This document shows positions 56,890-64,000 of a stretch of DNA of 64,000 nucleotides, piece by piece. The DNA lies in the NCBI GenBank assembly GCA_963730405.1, contig CAVSRW010000016.1:40108-104107 (forward strand), written 5' to 3'. A model generated the notes under the pieces. The model searched no databases. It was not told the origin of the DNA and worked only from the letters and a program-made list of their open reading frames with translations. The position numbers and the translations under genes were made by a program. The DNA is from Gaiellasilicea sp963730405. Its GTDB lineage: Bacteria > Actinomycetota > Thermoleophilia > Gaiellales > Gaiellaceae. Positions within the stretch are counted from its first letter, which is position 1. Each line of letters begins with the position of its first letter.

Positions 56890-59240
56890 TGCGGCCAGGT
56901 CCAGTCGCGGATCTCGGCCTCGTCGTCCCCGTACGTGCGCGTCCATGCCCGTGCGGCGAGCCGCCGGTCGACCATCTCCTGCCTCAGATGCGCCGCCTTC
57001 CCGGCCAGCCCGGGCACGCGGTCGATCACGTCGATGACGAGATGGAAGCGGTCGAGGTCGTTGAGCATGACCATGTCGAACGGCGTCGTGGTGGTGCCTT
57101 CCTCCTTGAAGCCGCGCACGTGCAGATTGGCGTGGTTCGCCCGCCGGTAGGTGAGCCGGTGGATCAGCCAGGGATAGCCGTGGTAGGCGAAGACGATCGG
57201 CTTGTCGGTCGTGAAGAGCGAGTCGAAGAGCCCGTCGGAGAGGCCGTGCGGGTGCTCGGTGTCGGGCTGCAGGCGCATCAGGTCGACGACGTTGACCACA
57301 CGCACCTTCAACTCCGGCAGCTGCCGGCGCAGGATCGAAGCGGCGGCGACCGTCTCGAGCGTGGGGATGTCGCCGGCGCAGCCGAGAACGACGTCCGGCT
57401 CGCCTCCATCGTCGGTCGACGCCCAGTCCCAGATCCCGAGGCCGCGCGTGCAGTGGAGGATCGCCTCCTCCATCGTCAGGTAGTTCAGCGCCGGCTGCTT
57501 GCCCGCGACGATCACGTTCACGTAGTTCCGGCTGCGCAGGCAGTGGTCGGCGACGGAGAGCAGCGTGTTCGCGTCCGGCGGCAGGTAGACGCGGATCACT
57601 TCCGCCTTCTTGTTGACGACGTGGTCGATGAAGCCCGGATCCTGGTGCGAGAAGCCGTTGTGGTCCTGGCGCCAGACATGCGAGCTGAGCAGGTAGTTCA
57701 GCGACGCGATCGGGCGGCGCCAGGGGATGTCGCGCGTCACCTTGAGCCACTTCGCGTGCTGGTTGAACATCGAGTCGACGATGTGGATGAAGGCCTCGTA
57801 GCAGCTGAACAGGCCGTGGCGGCCCGTGAGCAGGTAGCCCTCGAGCCAGCCCTGGCAGAGGTGCTCGGAGAGGATCTCCAGCACCCTGCCGTCCGGCGAC
57901 AGGTGCTCGTCCACCGGCGTCGTCTCCGCCACCCAGGTCTTGTCGGTGACTGAGAAGACGTCGCCGAGCCGGTTCGATGCCGTCTCGTCGGGCCCGAAGA
58001 GCCGGAAGTTGTCGCCGTTGCGGCCGATGACGTCGCGGAGGAAGCCGCCGAGCACGCGCGTCGCCTCGCTGAACGTCGTCGCGGGCTCGGGCACCTCGAC
58101 CGCGTAGTCGCGGAAGTCCGGGAGGACGAGGTCGCGCAGGAGCACGCCGCCGTTCGCGTGCGGGTTGGCGCTCATACGCCTGTCGCCCACCGGCGCCTGC
58201 GCGGCCAGGTCCGGACGCAGGCGGCCCTCCTCGTCGAACAGCTCCTCCGGCCGGTAGCTGCGCAGCCAGTCCTCGAGCCGGCGCCGCTGGTCGGCGCTGT
58301 CACGCACGCCGGCGAGCGGCACCTGGTGGGAGCGCCAGGTTCCCTCGATCGGGACGCCGTCGACCTCGCGCGGGCCGGTCCAGCCCTTCGGCGTCCGCAG
58401 GACGAGCATCGGCCAGCGCGGCCGCTCGAGCTCCCCGCCTTCGCGGGCCGCCTCCTGGATCTGCGCGATCGCGTCGAGGGCGCCGTCGAGCGCAGCCGCG
58501 AACCGCTCGTGGACCAGGATCGGCTCCTCGCCGTCGAAGCCGCCCTCGACGATGATCGGGTCCCAGCCGTACCCCTCGAACAGCGCCACGAGCTCGCGCC
58601 GCGGGATCCGGTCGAGCACGGTCGGGTTCGCGATCTTCCAGCCGTTCAGGTGCAGGATCGGGAGGACGACACCGTCGCGGCGCGGGTTGAGGAACTTGTT
58701 CGAGTGCCAGCTCGCAGCGAGCGGCCCCGTCTCCGCTTCGCCGTCGCCGACGACGCAGGCGACCAGCAGCTCCGGGTTGTCGAACGCGGCGCCGAAGGCG
58801 TGCACGAGCGCGTAGCCGAGCTCGCCGCCCTCGTGGATCGAGCCCGGCGTCTCGGGCGCGGCGTGGCTGGGGATGCCGCCCGGGAAGGAGAACTGGCGGA
58901 ACAGCTCGCGCAGTCCCTCCTCGCCGTGGCCGACGTTCGGGTAGAGCTCGCTGTACGTCCCCTCGAGGTAGGCGTTGGCGACGTTCGCCGGCCCGCCGTG
59001 GCCCGGCCCGGTGACGAAGATCGCATCGAGGTCGCGCGCCCTGATCGCCCGGTTCAGGTGCGCGTAGACGAGGTTGAGGCCCGGCACCGTGCCGAAGTGG
59101 CCGAGCAGCCGGGGCTTCACGTGCTCCGGCTGCAGCGGCTCGCGCAGGAGCGGGTTGTCGAGCAGGTAGATCTGGCCGACCGACAGGTAGTTCGCCGCCC
59201 GCCAGTACGCGTCGAGGAGCCGAAGCTCCTCGACGCCGAT
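56886..59240 (-). CDS. xfp: Phosphoketolase (xylulose-5-P/fructose-6-P)
   Basis: About 784 aa. TPP enzyme splitting sugar phosphates into acetyl phosphate plus a shorter sugar. Recognisable: KPRLLGHFGTVPGLNLVYAH, VTGPGHGGPANVANAYLEGT, SHAAPETPGSIHEGGELGYA, the TPP motif VVGDGEAETGPLAASWHSNK, HLNGWKIANPT, FRLFGPDETASNRL, WRQDHNGFSHQDPGFIDHV and GCAGDIPTLETVAAASIL. The first ATG/GTG in frame (59120) would cut off the conserved N-terminus ELRLLDAYWRAANYLSVGQI, which continues in frame to about 59231 without any standard start. An ATC at 59240 (or ACG at 59243) is the nearest; start is uncertain. Coupled to acetate kinase. Confidence 0.92.
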   Translation of the reverse strand: MGVEELRLLDAYWRAANYLSVGQIYLLDNPLLREPLQPEHVKPRLLGHFGTVPGLNLVYAHLNRAIRARDLDAIFVTGPGHGGPANVANAYLEGTYSELYPNVGHGEEGLRELFRQFSFPGGIPSHAAPETPGSIHEGGELGYALVHAFGAAFDNPELLVACVVGDGEAETGPLAASWHSNKFLNPRRDGVVLPILHLNGWKIANPTVLDRIPRRELVALFEGYGWDPIIVEGGFDGEEPILVHERFAAALDGALDAIAQIQEAAREGGELERPRWPMLVLRTPKGWTGPREVDGVPIEGTWRSHQVPLAGVRDSADQRRRLEDWLRSYRPEELFDEEGRLRPDLAAQAPVGDRRMSANPHANGGVLLRDLVLPDFRDYAVEVPEPATTFSEATRVLGGFLRDVIGRNGDNFRLFGPDETASNRLGDVFSVTDKTWVAETTPVDEHLSPDGRVLEILSEHLCQGWLEGYLLTGRHGLFSCYEAFIHIVDSMFNQHAKWLKVTRDIPWRRPIASLNYLLSSHVWRQDHNGFSHQDPGFIDHVVNKKAEVIRVYLPPDANTLLSVADHCLRSRNYVNVIVAGKQPALNYLTMEEAILHCTRGLGIWDWASTDDGGEPDVVLGCAGDIPTLETVAAASILRRQLPELKVRVVNVVDLMRLQPDTEHPHGLSDGLFDSLFTTDKPIVFAYHGYPWLIHRLTYRRANHANLHVRGFKEEGTTTTPFDMVMLNDLDRFHLVIDVIDRVPGLAGKAAHLRQEMVDRRLAARAWTRTYGDDEAEIRDWTWPH

Positions 59241-59265
59241 CGTGGCAGCCGGTCGAGCGCCGGCG

Positions 59266-60450
59266 CTAATGGGTCATCGTCCCCTTCGGGTTGCCGACCT
59301 TCAGCAGTCCGACCTGGCCGAGGTCGACGTGCGCGAACGCGTGGGAGACGAACGGGTAGAGGCCTTCCTCGTCGACCTTGACGTCGAAGACGGCGCCGCC
59401 GCCGGCGGGCACGAGAACCGTCTGCACGCCGATCTGGGGCGGGCTGGTCATGTCCCCGTTCACCCACGCACGGTCGAAGATCGTGCCGACGACGTGGAAG
59501 TTCGTGTCCAGTGTCGGTCCGGCGGCGACCACCCAGAAGCGGGTCGTCTCACCCGGGTCGGCCGTCAGTGGATGCGTCACGTATTGATTCGCGTAGCCGT
59601 TGAAGGTCGTCCAGTCCGGCATCATCGCACGCGCCTTCGCCATGTCGAGGGAGGCGGGCTCCGTGATCCCGTCGCCGTTCAGGTACCACTCGCTCGCGAC
59701 GAGGACGTACTCGTTGTCGACCGGCGGCAGGCCCTCCTTCGGCTCGACCACGATCGCGCCGTACATGCCGTTCGCGATGTGCGCGAGCACCGGCTTGGTG
59801 CCGCAGTGGTACATGAAGACGCCCGGGTCGCCGGCCGTGAAGCGGAACGTGAACGAGTCGCCCGGCATGACGTCCTTGAACGCGACGTTGGGGGCGATCC
59901 GGGCGGCGTGGAAGTCGATCGAGTGCGGGATCGCACCGCCGTTCTTCAGCGTCATCTCGACGGTCTGACCCTCGCGCACGTGCACGACCGGGCCGGGTGC
60001 ACCGTGGCCGTCGAACGCCCAGGTGTTGTACTTCACTCCCGGCGCGACCTCGACGACCATGTCCTTCAGGGTCATCTGCACCTTGACGAGGTCGCCGCTC
60101 GGAACCGGTGGCATGGTCGCGTCGTAGGCCTTGTGCGCCTCCGCGAGCTCGGTGGCGTTGTCCGGCACGACGCCGGCGAAGCTGTTCAGCGGCAGCGCCG
60201 TGTTGTGGTCGTGCGCGCCGGCGGCCGACGCGGCGGGCTCCGCCTTGCCGGCGGCGACGTTCGCTGCGACCGCCTTCGCCTCGTCGCGCGCCTCGTCGGC
60301 GGCCCACATCGTCGTGACCGCGGCGACCGCGAAGACGGCGACGCAGATCCCGAGCAGGATGATCGCAACGAGTGCGAACTGGCCGAACCAGGGCTTGACC
60401 GGCGCCGCGGGCGGCTGCCGGGTCGGGGGTGAGCTGGGATAGGTGGCCAC
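59266..60450 (-). CDS. Membrane-anchored copper nitrite reductase-like multicopper protein
   Basis: A 394-aa two-cupredoxin protein. One N-terminal membrane helix (FGQFALVAIILLGICVAVFA) anchors it; ATG 60450 follows AAGGAGGAAC. Domain 1 carries the type 2 copper ligand region PHSIDFHAARIAPN and the type 1 site FMYHCGTKPVLAHIANGMYG (Cys, His, Met). Domain 2 has FHVVGTIFDRAWVNGD and VSHAFAHVDLGQVGLLKVGN, where the third type 2 His is expected. This is the NirK/AniA pattern, so it probably reduces nitrite to NO outside the membrane; a multicopper oxidase role is possible. It lies 25 bp before the phosphoketolase. Confidence 0.86.
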   Translation of the reverse strand: MATYPSSPPTRQPPAAPVKPWFGQFALVAIILLGICVAVFAVAAVTTMWAADEARDEAKAVAANVAAGKAEPAASAAGAHDHNTALPLNSFAGVVPDNATELAEAHKAYDATMPPVPSGDLVKVQMTLKDMVVEVAPGVKYNTWAFDGHGAPGPVVHVREGQTVEMTLKNGGAIPHSIDFHAARIAPNVAFKDVMPGDSFTFRFTAGDPGVFMYHCGTKPVLAHIANGMYGAIVVEPKEGLPPVDNEYVLVASEWYLNGDGITEPASLDMAKARAMMPDWTTFNGYANQYVTHPLTADPGETTRFWVVAAGPTLDTNFHVVGTIFDRAWVNGDMTSPPQIGVQTVLVPAGGGAVFDVKVDEEGLYPFVSHAFAHVDLGQVGLLKVGNPKGTMTH

Positions 60451-60549
60451 GTCGTCGTTCCTCCTTGGATCTCTTGGTTTCCACCAAAGAGCTTCGGGGA
60501 GATCGGCGGCGACCGCCTCAGCGCTTCCTTCGGACTTCGGCGCGGCTTT

Positions 60550-60879
60550 CTACTGATCTCGTGCTTGCGAGAAGATGACGAGGACGCTCAGGCCCTCGTA
60601 GGCCGCGAACCCATGCTCCGCGTGGGCTGGGACGAAGATCGCCTGGCCCGGAGCGACGGGGATCTGCTCGCCCTCGACCGTGAGCACGCCCGTGCCCTCG
60701 AGGACGACGTAGACCTCGTCGTCTTCGTGCGGCTGCTGCCGGTCGGGCTCGGGCGCGACGAGCACGTAGACGCCGATCTCGAGCCCGGGCGAGCGGTGCA
60801 CGACCTCGTAGCCGCCGTTGCCCTCCTCGAGCCGCTTCCGGACCGCCTCGACCTCGAACGCGTGCGACGGCGGCTTCAC
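60550..60879 (-). CDS. Cupin domain protein
   Basis: A 109-aa single cupin barrel. Metal-binding motif 1 is RQQPHEDDEVYVVLEGTGVL and motif 2 is GQAIFVPAHAEHGFAAYEG. GTG 60879 overlaps the stop of the acyl-CoA synthetase gene by four bases. The C-terminus LSVLVIFSQARDQ is typical of small sensor or isomerase cupins. Ligand unknown. Confidence 0.88.
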   Translation of the reverse strand: MKPPSHAFEVEAVRKRLEEGNGGYEVVHRSPGLEIGVYVLVAPEPDRQQPHEDDEVYVVLEGTGVLTVEGEQIPVAPGQAIFVPAHAEHGFAAYEGLSVLVIFSQARDQ

Positions 60880-63524
60880 CAGCTCTTCTCCCGCCGCTGC
60901 TCGACGGGACGGGAGACCCGCACGCGGGCGTCGATGGCGACGGCACGGTCGGGGAAGCCGAGGACCGGATTGAGGTCGAGCTCGCTCACGGCCGGCAGAT
61001 CATCGCCGATCGCGCTCAGCCGGTGGACGAGATCGACGAGCGAGGCCACGTCGGCCGGCGGCGCTCCTCGGAAGCCGGCGACGAGGCGGCCCGCCTTGCC
61101 GGAGGTGACGAGCTCCTCGGCGTCGATGTCCGTCAGCGGCGCGATCCGGAGGCTCGCCTCGCCGATCAGCTCGGCGAAGACGCCTCCCGGGCCGAACGCC
61201 ACGAGCGGGCCGAAGACCGGATCCTGCACGAGGCCGGCGAGCAGCTCCGCGCCGCCCCGGAGCATCGGCTGCACGATGACGGGAACGCCGATCCGCTCTG
61301 CGGCGCCGCGAACCGCTTCCGCGTCGCTCAGGTTGAGCGCGACGCCGCCGGTCTCGGTCTTGTGCGCCCCTGCGGCCGCCGACTTGACGACAGCGGGGTA
61401 GCCGAGCTCCTCCGCCGCGGCGACAGCAGCGTCGGCGTCCTCGGCGACCCGCTCCGGGACGAGCGGCAGCCCGTAGGCGGCCAGAAGCTCGCGCGTCTCG
61501 CCCGGGTCGAGCCACGAGTCCTCGGCGCGCGCGAGCGCGCGCTCCACGACCGCGGAGGCGGCGGCGCGGTCGATCCCCTCGAGCGCCGGAACCGACCCGA
61601 GCGGGCGCCGCAGCCACTCGCTGCGCCCGGCGGCGCGGCCGAGCGCGCGGGCGGCCGACTCCGGGTAGGCGAACGCGGCCACGGCCGATCCTGCGCGCAG
61701 CGACGGTGGGACGCCGTCCGAGCTCATCACGACCGCGAGCACGGGCTTGTCCCGCTCGGCGGCGCGGGCCGCCGTATCGACCGCGTCCGCCACCTCGACC
61801 GCGGTCGCGCTGACGGCTGGGACGAAGAGGACGAGCACGGCGTCGACGTTGGCGTCCGCGAGCACGACGGGGAGCGCGGCGGCATAGCTCTCGGCGGTGG
61901 CGGAGCCGAGCATGTCGACCGGGTTCGCGACGCTCGCCTCGGCAGGCAGGAGCTCGCGCAGCCGCGCAGTCGTCTCGTCCGACAGCGCGGGCAGCTCGAG
62001 ACCGGCCGCGTCGCAGGCGTCCGCGGCGAGGATGCCGAGGCCGCCGGCGTTCGTGAGCACGGCGACGCGGCGGCCGTGCACCTCGGGCTGCGACGAGAGC
62101 AGCGTCGCGACGTCGATCAGCTCCTCGAGCGACGCGGCCCGGATCACGCCGGCCTGGCGGAAGAGGGCATCGACGCCGGCTTCGGAGCCGGCGAGCGCGG
62201 CCGTGTGCGAGCTCGCCGCGCGCTGGCCGGTCGCGGAGGTGCCGCTCTTGAGAGCGAGGATCGGCTTCCGGCGCGCGACGCGGCTGGCGATCCGGCCGAA
62301 GCGGCGCGGGTTTCCGAACGACTCGACGTAGAGCAGGACGACGCCTGTCGCCGGGTCGTCCTCCCACCACTCGAGCAGATCGTTCGAGGAGACGTCGGCC
62401 TTGTTCCCGATCGAGACGAAGGCGGAGAGGCCGAGGCCGCGCGAGTCGGCCGCCTCGAGCAGCGCCAGGCCGAGCGCTCCGGACTGGGAGGAGAAGCCGA
62501 TGTTGCCGCTCGGGGCGGAGCGGGCGGCGAAGGTCGCGTTCAGGCTGGGCCCGGCGACGGCGATGCCGAGGCAGTTCGGCCCGATCAGCCGCGCGCCGTG
62601 CGAGCGCACGAGCGCGACGAGGCGCTCCTGCCGCTCGGCCCCCTCGCTGCCGACCTCGGCGAAGCCGGCGGAGATGACGACGAGCGCGCGGACGCCGCTG
62701 CGGAGCGCGTCTTCGGCCGCGTCGAGCACGTGCCGGCTCGGCACCGCGATCACCGCGAGGTCGACCGGGTCGGGGATCTCCGAGACGGAGCCGTAGCCGC
62801 GCACGCCCGCGACGGCGCTGCCCTTCGGGTTGACCGGGTAGGCGGCGCCGGCGAAGTCGCCGGAGAGGATGTTGCGGAAGAGCTCGCCGCCGATCGTGCC
62901 GCGGCGCGGCGAGGCGCCGACGACGGCGACGCCGGCCGGCTCGAAGAACGGCCGGAGAGACGCGACGACGGCGGTGTGGTCGCGTTCCTCGACGCTGAGC
63001 TCGAAGCGCTCCGTCGGCGCGATCGGGAACCCGACCTCGACGACGCCGCCCTCGCGCTGGCGCGTCAGCTCGAACCCGGCGCGCTCGAAGACGCCGAGCA
63101 TCGAGCGGTTGTCGGGCAGCACCTCGGCGACGAAGCGCTCGATCCCGACCGCCGCCGCCCGCTCGGCGAGCCGCTCCAGCAGCCGCGTGCCGATCCCGCG
63201 GCCCTGCTCCGCGTCTGCGACCGCGAACGCCGACTCCGCCAGCGCAGGGTCGCGCAGCCGGACGTAGTTGCCGACAGCCACGACTCGCTCGCCGTCGCCG
63301 TCGTCGTCGGCGAGGGTGCCGACGAGAGCGCCGCGTACCGTCCAGTCGGGCTCGAGCAGCGGCTCCACGAGCTGTGGCTGCAGGTTCGGCAGCCCGTGAA
63401 AACGCCGGTGGGTGCTCTCGCGCGAGAGCCCGCGGAAGAAGGCGAGGACCGCGTCGGCGTCCTCGCGCTGCGGCGCCCGCAGCCGGAGCGTGCCGCCGTC
63501 GCGGAGGATGACGTCGACGCTCAC
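60876..63524 (-). CDS. GNAT-fused ADP-forming acyl-CoA synthetase (protein acetyltransferase Pat-like)
   Basis: An 882-aa fusion. Residues 1-170 are a GNAT domain (RLRAPQREDADAVLAFFRGL, AVADAEQGRGIGTRLLERLA, VLPDNRSMLGVFERAGFELT). Residues about 190-320 are the CoA-binding domain (FEPAGVAVVGASPRRGTIGG, YPVNPKGSAVAGVRGYGSV), followed by the ligase-CoA domain with GFSSQSGALGLALLE, SHTAALAGSEAGVDALFRQA and the ATP-grasp domain (GYPAVVKSAAAGAHKTETGG). The catalytic His of ADP-forming synthetases (SSHTAALAGS) is kept, so it may both make acetyl-CoA and acetylate proteins. GTG 63524 overlaps an 8-aa upstream ORF. It precedes cupin, NirK-like, phosphoketolase and acetate kinase genes. Confidence 0.9.
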   Translation of the reverse strand: MSVDVILRDGGTLRLRAPQREDADAVLAFFRGLSRESTHRRFHGLPNLQPQLVEPLLEPDWTVRGALVGTLADDDGDGERVVAVGNYVRLRDPALAESAFAVADAEQGRGIGTRLLERLAERAAAVGIERFVAEVLPDNRSMLGVFERAGFELTRQREGGVVEVGFPIAPTERFELSVEERDHTAVVASLRPFFEPAGVAVVGASPRRGTIGGELFRNILSGDFAGAAYPVNPKGSAVAGVRGYGSVSEIPDPVDLAVIAVPSRHVLDAAEDALRSGVRALVVISAGFAEVGSEGAERQERLVALVRSHGARLIGPNCLGIAVAGPSLNATFAARSAPSGNIGFSSQSGALGLALLEAADSRGLGLSAFVSIGNKADVSSNDLLEWWEDDPATGVVLLYVESFGNPRRFGRIASRVARRKPILALKSGTSATGQRAASSHTAALAGSEAGVDALFRQAGVIRAASLEELIDVATLLSSQPEVHGRRVAVLTNAGGLGILAADACDAAGLELPALSDETTARLRELLPAEASVANPVDMLGSATAESYAAALPVVLADANVDAVLVLFVPAVSATAVEVADAVDTAARAAERDKPVLAVVMSSDGVPPSLRAGSAVAAFAYPESAARALGRAAGRSEWLRRPLGSVPALEGIDRAAASAVVERALARAEDSWLDPGETRELLAAYGLPLVPERVAEDADAAVAAAEELGYPAVVKSAAAGAHKTETGGVALNLSDAEAVRGAAERIGVPVIVQPMLRGGAELLAGLVQDPVFGPLVAFGPGGVFAELIGEASLRIAPLTDIDAEELVTSGKAGRLVAGFRGAPPADVASLVDLVHRLSAIGDDLPAVSELDLNPVLGFPDRAVAIDARVRVSRPVEQRREKSW

Positions 63525-63547
63525 GCGACGCCCGTTGGCTTGGTCAT
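63521..63547 (-). CDS. 8-codon upstream ORF coupled to the acyl-CoA synthetase
   Basis: ATG 63547 with GGGAGGAG just upstream encodes MTKPTGVA and stops at TGA 63523-63521, overlapping the GTG of the large gene (GTGA). The only good ribosome binding site belongs to this mini-ORF; the synthetase GTG has none of its own, suggesting re-initiation after the short peptide. Confidence 0.4.
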   Translation of the reverse strand: MTKPTGVA

Positions 63548-63608
63548 GTCACTCCTCCCGTCGGCGGTCACTGCGAACGTACCGCCGCGCGTGATGTCCG
63601 GGCAAACG

Positions 63609-63650
63609 CCAAAGCGAGGGGCGGGCAGAGGCGCCCTCCCTCGTCTTTGG
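63609..63650 (-). terminator. Imperfect stem-loop terminator
   Basis: CCAAAG-CGAGGG pairs with CCCTCG-T-CTTTGG; in minus-strand direction it is followed by CGTTTGCC and lies four bases after a TGA stop (63654-63656). Confidence 0.5.
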
Positions 63651-63653
63651 TCT

Positions 63654-63749
63654 TCACAGGAGCGCGGCACCCATCACGATCGAGAACAGGGCGACCCGCT
63701 CGGCGAAGAAGGCCGTGTTCAGCACAGTGGTCAGCGCCGTCTCGGCCAA
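63654..63749 (-). CDS. Possible 31-aa membrane peptide or gene end
   Basis: A TTG at 63749 could begin a 31-residue hydrophobic peptide (AETALTTVLNTAFFAERVAL, then FSIVMGAALL) ending at TGA just before a stem-loop. There is no clear ribosome binding site, so it may also be the last part of a frameshifted gene entering from the right. No family recognised. Confidence 0.3.
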   Translation of the reverse strand: MAETALTTVLNTAFFAERVALFSIVMGAALL

Positions 63750-64000
63750 CCCACATGTTGCGGAAGCGCAGGACCATAATTCAGCGAGCCGGGTGCGCTT
63801 TCGTCCTCCACCCCAACGGACCTTCGGCGTTCCGCCTTGCGGCTTCTTCCTACGGCCTACTGGTGTGGACTCGACCTACTCGCGTCCCGTGCTCGCTGCG
63901 AGGGGGAACCTAGGCGTGACCGGCTCGAGCGTCAAGAGCAGCGGTCGGGTATTGCCGGAAATTGCGGCTCTTTCATGAGCTCGTGGTTGAGCCTCACCCT
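63750..64000. other. No supported gene
   Basis: This last stretch has open frames on both strands, but none shows conserved motifs, coupling or a ribosome binding site. It has a lower GC content than its neighbours. It could be a leader region, a small RNA or the damaged end of a gene outside the window. Confidence 0.4.

Noticed and set aside
54816..63600. Mycobacterial-type DosR boxes upstream of the stress and fermentation genes
   Set aside because: No clear match to the known 20-bp palindromic consensus was found by eye; the regulatory link is by position only.
63568..63777. A 69-aa minus-strand frame (MVLRFRNMWVG start)
   Set aside because: It crosses the stem-loop at 63609-63650 and the stop of the hydrophobic peptide frame; composition is not protein-like and no motif is seen.
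1..64000. CRISPR arrays, IS elements, tRNA or rRNA genes
   Set aside because: No repeat-spacer pattern, transposase motif, tRNA cloverleaf with conserved T-loop, or rRNA core sequence was recognised on either strand.

Overview
The window is GC-rich (roughly 70%) bacterial chromosome, densely coded, with many 4-nt ATGA/GTGA start-stop overlaps and frequent GTG starts. Gene content (split trp operon with a trpC-trpF fusion, LuxR-type LAL regulator, SigG-like ECF factor, VKOR/DsbA oxidative folding pair, CYTH-CHAD polyphosphate protein, GNAT-fused ADP-forming acyl-CoA synthetase) suggests a high-GC actinobacterium, most likely an uncultured member of Thermoleophilia (Gaiellales/Solirubrobacterales). 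This placement is inference; no rRNA or tRNA gene was recognised and nothing looks like a prophage, IS element or CRISPR array.

Layout. 0-4.3 kb: 3-hydroxyacyl-CoA dehydrogenase, thiolase, M42 peptidase and a TIMP-like surface protein. 4.3-10.2 kb: complete tryptophan operon trpE-G-D-C/F-B-A, with one frameshift at the end of trpD and an odd 154-nt insert between trpE and trpG. 10.4-18.6 kb: a small secreted ADWSSG-repeat peptide, a membrane hybrid histidine kinase, YqgE, glyoxalase-like protein, a GT2 glycosyltransferase/HEAT-repeat pair and a flavin-dependent oxidoreductase. 18.7-25.2 kb: HesB-like protein, an efflux operon (MFS, VOC, ABC pair), STAS protein, ECF sigma factor and alpha/beta hydrolase. 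25.4-26.1 kb: a stand-alone infA plus a cold-shock-like gene and a 38-aa basic peptide. 26.1-33.3 kb: a compact operon (VOC, GST, citryl-CoA-lyase-like, PaaK-like ligase, MetE-like Zn methyltransferase) behind a large LuxR-type regulator. 33.3-36.3 kb: TetR/MFS divergent pair and a membrane protein. 36.4-41.7 kb: a large secreted subtilase divergent from an OmpR-type two-component pair. 41.7-45.2 kb: DUF1810, a beta-propeller lyase-like protein, a dienelactone hydrolase, and a trypsin-like protease. 45.2-50.3 kb: a polyphosphate module (ppk, ppx, NUDIX, CYTH-CHAD). 50.4-63.5 kb: LtrA, then a DevS/DevR-like GAF kinase and NarL-type regulator facing an eight-gene co-directional run (acyl-CoA synthetase, cupin, copper nitrite-reductase-like protein, phosphoketolase, acetate kinase, universal stress protein, DsbA-like, VKOR) that reads like a low-oxygen/stress metabolism island.

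A second theme is damaged reading frames. Between about 40 and 56 kb the response regulator, its kinase, the dienelactone hydrolase, ppk, the CYTH-CHAD gene and the universal stress protein all need single-base corrections to restore conserved protein sequence, and ppk needs many. The amino-acid sequence on either side of each break is well conserved and most breaks are one extra base, so uncorrected sequencing error is the simplest explanation, although real decay of some genes cannot be excluded from sequence alone. In the same stretch three genes (dienelactone hydrolase, phosphoketolase, acetate kinase) have no ATG/GTG/TTG at the conserved N-terminus.
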